This document shows positions 1 to 11,515 of a DNA stretch of 64,000 bases, one piece after another. Within the stretch, counting starts at the first letter, position 1. Every line of letters begins with the position of its first letter. The position numbers were made by a program, and so were the translations under genes. The DNA comes from Membranipora membranacea. Taxonomy: Eukaryota > Bryozoa > Gymnolaemata > Cheilostomatida > Membraniporidae. The DNA lies in the NCBI GenBank assembly GCA_914767715.1, contig OU612071.1, positions 25,727,681 to 25,791,680 of the forward strand, written 5' to 3'. A model generated the notes under the pieces. The model did not search any database. It was not told the DNA's origin and saw only the letters and a program-made list of their open reading frames with translations.

Positions 1-492
1 GTTGCGCTCCTGTTGAATCTTCATACCAACTAATGCAGTTGGCATTCAATCCAGCACTTTATGAGTTCCTTCCAGGATTTTCGACTTTCATACCAGACTA
101 CGTTAATTTCAGTTAGTTCAATCCTGTCGACGTTTGTTCCAACCGATGTTCATTCCAAGATTCTGTGTGCATATACAAACAAGCGCCCCCCCCCCCCCCA
201 TAAATCTGACAACAGTTCCTTAGGTGAACACCAATATGTATTATTACAAGGAATCGTGCAAGAGCAAAGTTGTAAAAAATCATGAGAAAGTCGTTTTCTT
301 AACCTCTAACAGCACTTTTAACACCAAATGTCATAGACTTTGGGATTCTAGAATAAAAAAGGAACAACAAAACTTTTATGACAAGACACTAACACTAATG
401 CCTGAAAAAGAGCAGAAGGAAAAGAAACCAAAATAGAAGGAAGCTACCACTGTTCATTTGAAAGAAAAAAAAAATTGTTGGAAAATGGCAAG
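1..492. other. Unassigned left edge
   Basis: No gene, exon or known repeat is recognised here. There is a homopolymer C run near 184-199 and A-rich stretches near 345-480. Short open frames exist, but they overlap low-complexity sequence and show no domain. The stretch lies outside the segmental duplication, so it cannot be checked against the other copies. Confidence 0.5.
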
Positions 493-730
493 TGGGAAAA
501 CGTCTGGGTGGGAAAATGGATTGGTGGGAAACTGTCCAGGTGGAAAAATGGATTGGTGAGAAAATGTCCAGGTGGGAAAACAGCTTGATGAGATAATATC
601 ATGGTAGGAAAACAGATTGGTGGGAAAACAACCCAGTGAGAAAATGGATCAGTAAGCAATCGTCCTTGTGGGAAAATGTTCCGGTGGGAAAATGGCTTGG
701 TGGGAAAATGACATTGGGAAAGTGTCCGGA
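493..730. repeat. 16-bp minisatellite
   Basis: About 14.5 tandem copies of a 16-bp unit with consensus close to TGGGAAAATGGATTGG; units start every 16 bases at 493, 509, 525, 541 and so on. Copies are degenerate but keep the register. Because 16 is not a multiple of three, a single frame passes through all three phases, so the antisense open frame at 444-803 shows a 16-residue protein periodicity (F-P-P..F-T-P-F-S-H pattern). That frame is most simply a by-product of the repeat. The array ends just left of the segmental duplication boundary at 746. Confidence 0.85.
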
Positions 731-1521
731 TACCGCGTTGGTGGCCACCAACGCCTTGCCCTTCAAGTTGTTGAACGTGCTTGTTGTGGTATCTATCTTT
801 CACTTCAGCTTTCCTATTTCTGCAGGCTGTATCAGCCTATATCCGTATCTGTGAAATATAATTAAATGTTTTCATTCTTACAACAACTTATCTGGTTGCA
901 TTGTTTTTAGCTCAGTCATGTTTATCTTTCAGATTTATTTGGATTATCACAAATAAAACAATGAAACCAAATTTTGGCTGTCTGACGCATCATCGATTTG
1001 CGCTGATTTTAAATTGTTTGATTCTGTTTAAGGATTAATTGTCCACTGTAAATTCGAGCAAGCTATTGGCAATGAAAATTACTGCATCTAGCTTGTAAAT
1101 AAACATAGCTTAGGCGCCACTCCAACTTAATGAATGTAGATCGGTGAAAGTGATTTCAGGGATAATCAACTGTAGTGACATCAGTTAGCCATCACCATTA
1201 AAAAATATCATCATCACTTAATTGTGAATAAAAATGTACAGCTTGTAGGAAAATGAAATATGCATTTTTTCATGGTGTGGGCGTAGGATTGATTTTTTCA
1301 AGCTGGCAAAGGGTAGTCCTTAGACATTCAAAATTTATACTACTTGTCCTTGGTGTGTTGCTTTGAAATGAATACTGGAACAAATGGAAAGGTGAGGCAA
1401 ACACCTGTGAGAATTCCGTGTTGGTTAGGCCTGATGTTCCTGCCATGCAGGTCAGTCGCTCGTCAATGCAGGCCAGCTGATGTGAAAGATTAATTGAACA
1501 TCGGCCGATGTCTACATTTAG

Positions 1522-1806
1522 CTAGTTTATTGTTTTAGTTTGATTTGCCCGAAGATTTTGGCAGGCGATCGTTTTGTAGCGCTTGAATTGGTTAGGCAGT
1601 GGACGCTCTTTTAAGCATGCTGTTGGAAGCCAGAGTTGAATGATGTGGTGGTGTGTCTGGCCAACGCGCCCAACGGTGGCCAAGCTGCCGACGCAGTTGA
1701 GGCACAGTTGGCTATAAGTGGTTGTCAGGGTAGTAATATATGCGTTTTTGTAATCGTTGTCATGTTGATAGAGCTGGAAGTGCTGGTTGCACCGATAGCC
1801 ATCCAT
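1522..1806 (-). CDS. Conserved 94-codon antisense ORF, doubtful
   Basis: A 94-codon frame beginning M-D-G-Y-R-C-N on the minus strand. The equivalent frame is open at the same length in copy 2 (37964-38248) despite many substitutions, including replacements. No family is recognised; there is no signal peptide or clear domain. It lies about 600 bp upstream of, and divergent from, the nucleotidyltransferase-TPR gene. Preservation of the frame in two diverged copies is the only argument for coding; a transposon remnant or 5' untranslated region of the neighbour is at least as likely. Confidence 0.2.
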   Translation of the reverse strand: MDGYRCNQHFQLYQHDNDYKNAYITTLTTTYSQLCLNCVGSLATVGRVGQTHHHIIQLWLPTACLKERPLPNQFKRYKTIACQNLRANQTKTIN

Positions 1807-2412
1807 ATTTAAGATGTTACGCCTGTCTGCTACAGCAGCGTCCCCGTCGTCTGAATGTTATTATTTATATATATTATATTTAATATTACATGTAGTCATA
1901 GGCTAAAGGAAATTTATGGACCATGATAGTATCTGAGTCTCATCAATCCTTGTATTTAGTATCTCACACATGTGCCGCACCATACCACTTTCCTGTTTAT
2001 ACTTGTTCATAATTTGCTCAATTATCTTTAGATATCAATTTCAGTCTTGGGCATATTCATATTCTTATTCCACATAACTTGTACATAATTGACAATGGTT
2101 TGTTGACTTTGCAGGTCCTTGCAATTATAATCTCATCTTTGACACTCGCATAATAGAACTGTGAAAGCATAACTCCAAGTTAGACCCATGTTTCAAAACT
2201 ACTTACGCGACGTAGTTTTCGATATGACTTCTAAACCTGGCGAACAGACATATGGTCTGGATAGCAGTCATTTAATTTGTGTACTATTATATCTAAAAGT
2301 ACAGACGTGTAGAGGATATGAGTCAGCGCAATACGCTACAGCCTTCTGGTAGCTGATTTGCGTTCAGTCATGAGAGAAGATTCACTGTTTGTGCTTTTAC
2401 TCTGATTTCAGG

Positions 2413-5400
2413 ATGGATGATTTTTGGGGACTGGATCTTTTAGCAGCTCATTATCAATATGAGGCTGAGAGAAATAATCTGAAAACAAAGAATGAAAGTA
2501 ACTGGATAACTTGCCTCAAGGTAAAAGCTCTTATCTAGCAAAACTTTGGGCAAACCTTTTGATAAGGATTGGACGGACAGGGCTGCATGTACAACAGGCG
2601 TCATCTTTTTTATGAACAAATTTTCAAATTTACTCAAGTTGACCTGAAGTTGTGTTCTCCCAGCAAGGAGTAACAATGGTTTTGTTTTCTCAACCTGGCT
2701 TTGGGACTAATCAGGCTGTCCTCACAGCATTGAAAATGTTTTACTTATGCTTATAATTAATCCTATATAGGCTCACGGTTTGGCCAGTGGATGTGTAGCT
2801 CAACTAGAGCCTACAGAGAGAAGACTAAGGAGAGTGTATGACATTGAGAATACCTGGTATAACGGAAATCATCCGCTATCCTTCAGTGAGCATCAGGATC
2901 TTATTACTAAACACAAACATAAGGTGATGTCATACCGTAACAACATCAGACAACAAGTGGACAGTCTAGATTCGCTCCAGGAGGCTCTCAGTCTGGATGA
3001 TGTGTTTAGTATCTCTAATATACAACAAGCTGAACAGTTAGTAGACGCTGTGTTTGATGTGAGTGTTGAGTGTACTAAGGATATTGTTGATGTTTTCTCG
3101 TCAATCGTTGGTAGCAGTGTTGAGGTTTTGAGTAAATTTGGTTTTTCTCCTCCGTTCTCGTTTGCTGTTATCGGTCTCGGTTCTGTAGCTCGAGGTGAAG
3201 CCACCCCTTACTCAGACATGGAATATGCTTTCATAGTAGACTCAACTGAGACAGATTACTTCACTTGGTTAGCTATGGACACATATTTCCGTATAAACAA
3301 TCTAGGAGAGACTGAGATGAAGCGTTTTGACATTGCCGAGTTAAAAAGTGAAGATGTAAAGGATATTGACCAGCCCAAAGTTAGCGGTATTAGAATTGAT
3401 GGGATTACAAAGAAGGCTGGTAATATACCTACAGGTAATGGTTACACTGGTAGTGAGAAACTCATATTAACAGTTGACCAATTTATGGAAAGCTACAAGT
3501 CAGCCTTGAGATCACCTGTTGACCCTAATAAGGTCGGAGATCTTGCAGATTTACTTTCGAGCACAGTGTTAATATTTGCCCGCAATGGTGGGGAAGCTCT
3601 TTACAATTGCTTTCTAGAGAGAAGGCGAAACTTTGAGGAAGAGCAAATGAAAAGCAAGTCAGTGATCCAGAAAAGGTTGAGGACCATCTTAGAGGATATT
3701 AAAAACTATCCGTTCCTGCCCAAAATTGAGAGTGGCAATGAAAAATCCGACCTAAAAGTGAAATCTGACGTGTTCCGCTATCCGACTCTTCTAGCATCAA
3801 ATCTGAAAGTCCTGCTTGGGACTGAGAAGGCCTATCCGTGGGAAGTATTTGAGATCATGGCATCGTCATTCAGGGTAATAAGTAAAGAGCATTATCAATT
3901 GATGAACATAACACTAGGGCTGGCCATCTTTATAAGGATAAAGGCCTACATCACTTCAGGGACACAGAATGAGTGTCTGTCTGTTCTCCCTAACATCCCA
4001 CAGAAATCAGAGAGTGACCGCTATCACATCCCCAGAAATATCTTCATCATGTTCGGTTGTTTGTTGACGTCCCTGAAATGGTTAGTCAACAGATCAGTAG
4101 TAAGAGGCCTGTCTATGATAGAAGATTTACATGATTTTAATATGAGAACATTCATCGGTCTATGTCTCCCAGATAAAAGATCACCAATAAGTCTGCTCCA
4201 ATCAAATTTCCTGTTACAAGCCGAGGTTTTCTGTTTTTTGGATGATTACAGGAGAGCTTTAAGAGTCCTGACTGAAGCTCTAACAGAAGAAAACGTGGTA
4301 GATTGTAATGGATTCAGGAAGATGATAAGAGAGTATATTCTTATAAACAACATAACAAAACCCAGAGCATATGAGTTGAGAGCACTAAAGCTGTGTTGCA
4401 CCATCCTGTTTAATAGTGAGAACTACAGAGGGGCTTTAGGTTATCTTGAAACTCTAATCCAATGTGATTATACTACATCAGTTGTAACCTGGCAGTTGAA
4501 GCAAGTCAATTGTTTCATCCACCTTGATTGTTACAAAGAAAGCCTTGAGGTCCTGGATAAGATAGAGCCTGCTCTTATGGAGCACTATGACACAAAGTCA
4601 CTGTCACTGTATGAGTATGCTATGAAAGAGGTACAAACTAAAGATGACAAAACACATCATGATCGAGTGTCTCATTTAGCACTTGAAATACCACTGTATT
4701 ATAATGACCTGAGTAGGACATGTGGAGGGCTGGAATTATATGACCAGGCACTCAAACATAGAACTTCTAATCTTGATATCTTAGACGCATTAAAAACTAA
4801 CATGGGCGTAAATGTTGATGTTAATATGTATAAGGCTCTGCATAATAGGAGTACTCTCCACTATGCATTAGGGGAATACGAGAAAGCTTTATCTGATTCT
4901 TATAATGCTGAGAGTCTCCTCATTAACATTTACGGCCAACACACAGCACATCCAGATCTAGAGTATATATACCAGATACCCGCAGATATATATTTTGTAA
5001 TGGGTGATTATAGAAGATCTTTACAATACAGTGAAAAATCGTTAGCAGTGTCTAAACAGCTTCATCATCACTCTGATAGTGAAGCTCTTCGTGTTAGGAT
5101 GAATCATTCTTTGCTCACTGCAAATATACTTTATAGTATGGGTTGTTATCATAGATCATTTGTGGATCATTCACATGCACTTAGTTTGTATACCTCGAGT
5201 CAATCTCTTCGTACTTGTGACCCTGATTATTGTCCTGTACGAGTTCACTGTGAGCTCAGAGAGTATGACAAAGCTTTACAACTTATCAACCATGTATTCG
5301 AAACAGTAAGTGAGAATGCTGGCTCTATGAGAGACTATACTAGGTCATTAGCATTTGACTTACTAGGCCATCTCTATACTAAGACAGGACGTTATACTGA

Positions 5401-5938
5401 GGCGCTAGAGTCGTTCAAACAGGCTGCGAGAAGTAAGAGATTTGTTCTCAGTGAAAGTTATGTTGACCTGCTGACAGATTCAAGTAAATGCTGCATTGCA
5501 TTGAAGGAATATAAGACAGCTTGCAGGTTATCATACCTGGCATTTACAAGGCCAGCAGGGAAATATCCACCACGATCTGGGATCTGTTATTACCTGATGG
5601 GGTTTAGTCTGATGATGCTTGATAAGTTTGATAAAGCTTGGATAAATTTGCACAAAGCGCTTTGTGTCTTTCAAGAGTTCCCACAATACAGACAGACCAG
5701 ATTCCACCTCGCCCAAACCCACACAGCCATAGGGCTGCTCCTGTTTCGTCTCCTTCGTCTCTCAGAGTCAAGAGAACATACAGTGAAGGCAGCTGACCTA
5801 ATGTATGATCTCAGTATTGATAATGAAGCTTTCACTCCTGATTATCAGAGAGCCCAGCGAGAGGCGATCTCACTAAGAGACAGTCTCAGTCTGATAAAAC
5901 AAGTCGGTATTGAGTTTGAACACTTCACAATGAGTTAG
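2413..5938 (+). CDS. Nucleotidyltransferase (GlnD/DUF294-like)-TPR protein, paralogue 1
   Basis: Two coding exons: 2413-2520 (36 codons starting M-D-D-F-W-G) and 2771-5938, joined in phase 0 across a 250-bp GT..AG intron; total 1,091 residues. An acceptor at 2410/2411 implies a further 5' untranslated exon. Residues about 165-190 carry the nucleotidyltransferase signature GLGSVARGE..PYSDME, with G173-S174 and the metal-type pair D185/E187. Residues about 235-262 (DGITKKAGNIPTGNGY) resemble the later part of PII-uridylyltransferase N-terminal/DUF294 domains. From about residue 520 to 1060 the protein is alpha-helical with repeated G-x-Y-x-x-A-L blocks typical of TPR repeats. No signal peptide or membrane segment is evident, so it is probably intracellular. 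The substrate is unknown: known relatives transfer nucleotides to proteins or small molecules, but a DxE rather than DxD pair leaves activity uncertain. Paralogues lie at 38857-42391 and, inverted, at 61756-64000. Confidence 0.88.
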
Positions 5939-5995
5939 TGAGGCTCTCTGATTGTAGTATTCATGTTTCAAGCAAGGTAGTTGGGATCCGTTGTG

Positions 5996-6001
5996 AATAA
6001 A
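5996..6001 (+). terminator. Polyadenylation signal of paralogue 1
   Basis: AATAAA lies 58 bp after the stop codon. The same hexamer is kept in copy 2 (42449-42454) and in inverted copy 3 (complement of 61693-61698). Confidence 0.6.
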
Positions 6002-7160
6002 ATCGAGTTGAGAAGTGTTGTAAACTTTAGTGTTGGTTTGTCGATCACAATTTATGGTTTATCATCGAGGCCTTCAGGTGACAAGAAGTCTGTCTTGTAA
6101 CCTCTGAGTTATTCTTATGTTAATCTTTATGATTGTCTTTTAAAGAACATATTATTGAGATGTAAATATTTTATAATCAGTATTTCACACTTATTATTAC
6201 AAACTCCTCCTTTGTGTTTGAATACTACTAATTTTTAGACACATAATTTATACTGACTTGGTTTGCTTCTTCTGACTTATTGGTTCTATTTTTACTATAT
6301 TTTTATACTTTCTTTTACATTTTTGTAATTTTAACAGCACAATACAACAAAATTCATTAAATTAGTCTTAATTATATATTGATGTTGGTGTTGAACAAAT
6401 AACAATCCTATCATGGCACACCTGGTACGCTGAGGTTTGCACATTGCACACAGAGGAGATAAATTCACAGTCTGTATGTGCTTTATTAATAGTCAGTATG
6501 AGATGAATACTTAAAACACTGATCAGAGTTTTATGAATAATCTAAACTTATGAAATACTGGTGAGGACAATCTATAAACAACAATTCTACACAAACTAGC
6601 AAAATTCTTCAGTTGCCTGCACACCAGTGATTGATCTCATGAAAATTAAATGTAGCATGACACGACGTTACACATCATATGGTTGTGAAGATTTACGTCG
6701 TGCATCTTCCACTGAGATAACTAAAACTGTGAACTAGAATAATCCTAAAAGAAGTTGTCTCCTCTTTACTCATCATGTGACAACTTCTGAAAAAGAATAA
6801 TAAAATTGAGAGGTATGTTCAGCATTTGGGGTTGCGTGTATCTTGGGATTGAATGCCTATTTAGGTATTTAGAGTGCCTGCCATTTTGCATGTGAGGAGT
6901 AAAATATGGTTGAAGAGCCGCAGATGAACAGAACATTTGAAAGTGAATTACGAGATGTAATGAGTTCTGAGATTAAATTTGGAATAGCTGTCAGTCTACA
7001 TGATAAAGACAACTGCTTACTTACTTTGCTGAAAGCAGACTGCTGTTGATCTTGTTTTGTACTTTATTTATTGGACAGATTTGAATTGTCATGTATACAG
7101 ATAGCCTAGCTGTAAATAGTTCATTGATATATTGATATAATTAAACAGACATGGACACAG
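6002..7160. other. Conserved 3' flank, no gene seen
   Basis: AT-rich intergenic DNA present in all three copies (42455-43612 in copy 2; complement of 60522-61692 in copy 3). No open frame of note, RNA gene or repeat is recognised. Confidence 0.5.
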
Positions 7161-7184
7161 CTTATTAATCATATCGATGTCTGT

Positions 7185-7452
7185 AGGACAAAAACTGATG
7201 CTATTTTTGTACACATTGACCACTCTAGAGTATATAATAACTCTATGGCGCTGGCTTACGGCGCCGGAACTTTGCCAAGTAAAGTAAAGCTCAGTGGTAT
7301 GGCTTTGGCTTAGCATGCACAAGGTCCTGGGTTCGACTCATGGAGGGAAGGGATTTTTGTATTTGAGGTAAAAGCTTCAAAACTTCTCATCTTGGACAAC
7401 AATCAAATGCTAAGACTGAAATATCTGAGAACAGGCAAAGTTCCGGCGCCGG
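7185..7452 (+). mobile_element. SINE-like insertion with 24-bp target duplication
   Basis: A 268-bp insertion flanked by identical 24-bp direct repeats at 7161-7184 and 7453-7476. Copy 3 has a single uninterrupted copy of that 24-mer (60498-60521, complement), which is the empty site. Inside, 7282-7347 resembles a tRNA (AGCTCAGTGG box A, TTAGCATGCAC arm, GGGTTCGACTC box B), closest to tRNA-Ala. The tRNA-like part is enclosed by an 18-bp inverted repeat, 7259-7276 and 7434-7451 (GGCGCCGGAACTTTGCC core). A target duplication of this length is typical of LINE-driven insertion. The same insertion is in copy 2. Confidence 0.8.
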
Positions 7453-7476
7453 CTTATTAATCATATCGATGTCTGT

Positions 7477-8816
7477 CAATGTGTGCAACTATTTAGTAAG
7501 CTGAGTTTGGGATTTCAAACTAAAGTTCCTTTCTATGGTTGCTTAGATATCATATGGGGGAGATGGCACATATTTGCCCGGCTTGAATTTGCCTGAATCT
7601 TAGATTGCCTGAGAACCAGTACACAGTTAGGGAGCTTGATTGACCGTTCCGCAGGATTAAATTGTATTCTACTTTGATCAGGTTAAAGATGAGACTGTGA
7701 CCAACTAGAGTTCATTATCACAAACGTACACACAAATGTACACACACACAAATGTACACACATTAGCTGTATTAACTTTTAGGGTGAACTATCTATTTAA
7801 TAAAAATCAATCTACCCTGCTTGTGAGTTCAGCCTTCTATGATCTTTGTCTCATCATGTTTAATTAAACGTAACCTTCCAAGATAAAGTCAGACCCAGGA
7901 CGGAAGGGAAAGGTGGTGTTACTGAATCTGGTTCCACAGATATCTTATGGTACAATCAGATAGTATAATAAGTGTACCAAATGACATCCAGGGTATAATA
8001 GCTAACAGACCTGAAGCTGACACACTGATATGATATTTACAAATCGAAGACTACCAAGTGTCTACAATTAATGGTGGATGGCCACATCTCGGTTATTCAT
8101 AACAGCAGTCCCATAAGAGTAGTCCACTAATTATGACATGCTCTTTCAGATTCTTGATTGTTTGAACCCATATCATTAGTTTTTGATCACTTTCCCCTTG
8201 CCGGCAGCAATTTTGGCAATAGACGCCTATTGTGCAACTAAGTGTCAGGAACAATATCACCATTGGGATCAGCATGAAAAACTCTACCAGAAAAACTGTC
8301 AAACCCTATCCACCCAAAATCATAAATGAAGTTGCCTTTCTATGAGGTTTATTATGAGTTTTATAGTTGATACAAATATACTTTAAGTCAGGTTCTGATT
8401 TCTACCATTGCAAGATAAAATTGAATAAGATAACTCACTTGACGTTGAGTTAAATCTCAGATAATTAATCCAGGTATCGTTCTCCCACGTGCTGCTGGTC
8501 TGATCTTATGGTCTGACCATAGTTTGAACACTTTGTACCTTTGTCTGATCTTTGTCTGTACACTGCTGGAATGCTGCAGAGCTACCAAAAGTAAGACTCG
8601 ATATATAATATGAGATTTATAGTGACTCTTAGAATAGACAAAAATAAATACAAACATATACAGTATGATGGTAACAGATCAAGACCCGGCGGTGAAGAGC
8701 ACAACAGAGAAACAAAGCATACCTGAAAATAAACTGTTTTTGATCATGATCAACTACTGTCTTTAGTGTCGCTAAGCTATAATATAGTGTTGCTCTGCAG
8801 TGATGTAAATTTTCAT
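7477..8816. other. Intergenic, no gene seen
   Basis: Near-identical between copies 1 and 2; the first half (to about 8012) also matches inverted copy 3, which stops there. A short repeat with ACACAAATGTACAC units lies at about 7726-7765. Short open frames here contain no recognisable domain. Confidence 0.5.
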
Positions 8817-11515
8817 TTTTGAGAAGACTGATGATATTTATGCCAGACAGTTCCTGGACTACATGAATGACTTAAAATTTGATTATCATATCGGGGGCAC
8901 CCCCACACATTGGCGAGGAGGGTCATTAGATGTTGTCTGCACCCGAGGCTTATCATGTAGATCTCTGGGCATTGAGGATCTTCAGCTATCGGATCACTCT
9001 TCCATTTTTTTTGACCTTGGCATTCTGTCAAAGAAACATATTGCTACTGGTGAAAGCTTTCATTCTGATAAAGCACGGTATTATGATTATAGGAAATTTA
9101 AGTCATTGGAAAATCCTCTGTTTACCGTGTCGATTTCTCAGGAATGTTCGAGTCTATTGTCTATTACCCAGGATAGTTCGGATTATTTTGCTGAAGCTAT
9201 TGTTGATGTCGTAGCTAGCAGCTTAGATGAGTTTGCGCCGGTGTCAAAAAGAAAGACTAAGAACAAAAAGCGTAGTAATTTTGTGTATAGTAAGGAGGTT
9301 GATCATGCTAAGAGGATTAGACGGCAATCAGAATGACAGTATCGCAAAGCCCCAACCGAAATCCATAAACAGCTTCTGAAGACACAGATAAACAAGGTTC
9401 GGAATTTAGCTTTGAAATGTAGAGCTCGATTAGTCCAAGAGAAAATTACGGCAGGTGGTGTTAAGGAGTTGTTTACTGAGGTGAAAAAGCTTAGTATGCC
9501 TCGTACTAAGTGCTTGCCTACTGCCTACGGTAGTCCAAGACAATAAGCGGATGCTTTCGCTAATTATTTCAGATCTAAAGTTGATGATATCGTTTTGGAA
9601 TTTTCACTCATTGATGTTGTACCATTATCTATTGAAACCAGCAGTACTTGGGCCTTGGCTTTTGATGAGTTTTCGGAATTGTCTGATCATGATGTTACTA
9701 AGCTTCGTAAGTTGAAAACCTCACATCTCGATCCTCTACCCACAAGACAGTTCTCACTGATTTGGCCGGACCTTTTACCGTTGGTTACAAAGCTTGTAAA
9801 CTCCTCTCTCATGTCTGGAGTTTTCCCAGCTACGTACAAGCAATCTCATATCACCCCGTTAATCAAATCTCCTAACTCAGATCCGGAATCTTTAAAGTCT
9901 AATCGACCAGTATCAAATCTATCGTTCTTATCCAAAGTCATTGAAACAGCTGTGAGCAATCAGCTTATGGATCATTTCAACAGACATTCATTGCTAGATG
10001 AGCACCAATCGGCCTACCGGCACGGACACAGTGTGGAAACCACAATTCAACATGTTTACTCATCAATATGCCAGCAACTTCACAGGGGTAAAACCGTATT
10101 TCTAGTTTTACTAGATTTATCGGCAGCTTTCGATACAGTGTCGCATGAACACCTTATTTCTTTGCTCTCTACACAGTTTAAGTTAGGTGGTAACGTGCTG
10201 AAGTGGATAAAGTCCTATCTCTCTGATCGATCATACAGAGTTAAAATTGATAGTAAATTGTCTGATCCTGTGTGTTGTAATGTTGGAGTCCCGCAAGGGA
10301 GTGTTCTGGGTCCTATTTTGTTTAACTGTGTGATGTCTTCCTTGCCAAAGTTACTCGCTAAGATGGGGATCCAGAGCCATATGTATGCTGATGACACTCA
10401 GTTCTGGGTGAGTTTTGGAGAAAATGAAGATTTAAACAATGAGAAGACTGCCAGGTGGCGGGAAAAGCAAGCTTTCTCTGTTATAAATTCATTCATGCAG
10501 CAAAGTCATCTTAAGTTAAATCCTGCAAAGACTCAATTCATCCCATTTTCTCGTAAATCAAGTTTCTCATCATTTGCACCACTTCAGCTCGACGATCACA
10601 CCTCTATATCTCCATTTCCTGAAATCAGAAACCTTGGCCTCATCATGGACTCAAAGCTTGACTTCCAAAGTCATGTGACATCATTACGCAAAACTTGCTT
10701 CTTTCAACTCAAAAGGCTAAGGGCAATCAGGAATTATATTCCTAAATCTCAGTTTGCCACCCTCATTCACGCTTTCATCACCAGCAGGCTAGATTTCTGC
10801 AATTCGATCTTTTATGCTTGACCTAAAACTGTCATTTCCCGATTACAAACAATACAGAATTCCTGTGCGAAATGCTTGACTGGGGGCAATCGTTACACCT
10901 CAGCCACTGAAGCCAGATTTACACTCAACTGGCTCCCTATCACATCACGATCAATGTTCAAGCTAGGTGTCATGGCTCATAAAGTTGTGCACCATCCAAC
11001 AACAACCCCAACATATCCCTCAGGTCCTTTTTCAACATCTAAGCATATTCTCAACACTCGCAACAACTCATCGAACACACTCGTTTCTACTTTCTCAAGC
11101 AAACTCTCAACCGTCGGCAATCACTCCCTACTCATCACTCTGCCCAAAGTCTGGAATTCCCTCCAACCTGATCTCCGAGACATCTCTTCAACTTCCCTCT
11201 TCAAATCCAAACTAAAAACCTTCTTATTTATATCTACTTATAAAGTTTAATTTTAGCCTGGCTGGTTGCCTGTTTTTGCCTGGCAGGTGGCCATATTTAA
11301 CTAAATATAATGTGTACATACTATAATTTTATCTTTCCGTTAACTCAGTGTCAGATTTTATGTACAATTTTATTTTATTTTTTATTATTCTACACCGAAT
11401 ATTTTATCTCACATTTTATCATGTACAACGCTTAGAAATCATTGTTTTATTGTATAAACAATTTTATTAAGCGTTTCATAAATAAACTGTATTATATTAT
11501 TATTATTATTATTTA
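8817..11515 (+). mobile_element. CR1/L2-like LINE, 5' truncated
   Basis: Non-LTR retrotransposon beginning inside the endonuclease domain and running to a 3' TTA-repeat tail at about 11491-11515. Reverse transcriptase blocks are clear, and the C-terminal part (HAFITSRLDFCNSI, NWLPI) is typical of CR1/L2/Rex-type elements. Copy 2 keeps only the first roughly 500 bp (45301-45801) because of a deletion of the equivalent of 9318-11553. The element predates the segmental duplication, since its 5' part is in both copies at the same site. Confidence 0.85.
8826..11250 (+). pseudogene. LINE ORF2 (endonuclease-reverse transcriptase), degraded
   Basis: One reading frame is preserved throughout but is interrupted by three nonsense codons: TGA at 9334-9336, TAA at 9544-9546 and TGA at 10819-10821. 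There is no frameshift. Order: end of the endonuclease domain (SLDVVCTR, LQLSDHS), linker, then reverse transcriptase with LLDLSAAFDTVSHEHL near 10100-10150, GVPQGSVLGPILFN near 10288-10330 and the catalytic YADD at 10384-10395. The C-terminal domain continues past the last stop to 11250. The lesions are single substitutions, indicating a young, inactive copy. Confidence 0.85.

Noticed and set aside
444-803. 119-residue repetitive protein on the minus strand
   Set aside because: Its 16-residue periodicity is explained by the 16-bp minisatellite read in one frame; no other evidence of coding.
2440-2676. Antisense frame with hydrophobic end
   Set aside because: Overlaps the first coding exon and intron of the nucleotidyltransferase-TPR gene and changes length in copy 2.
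5531-5722. 63-codon antisense frame identical in both direct copies
   Set aside because: It lies wholly inside the most conserved part of the nucleotidyltransferase-TPR coding exon; its identity follows from that gene.
2780-5938. Bacterial GlnD contamination or horizontal transfer
   Set aside because: The gene has an intron and polyadenylation signal, sits among animal repeats, and the TPR part has no GlnD HD or ACT domains.
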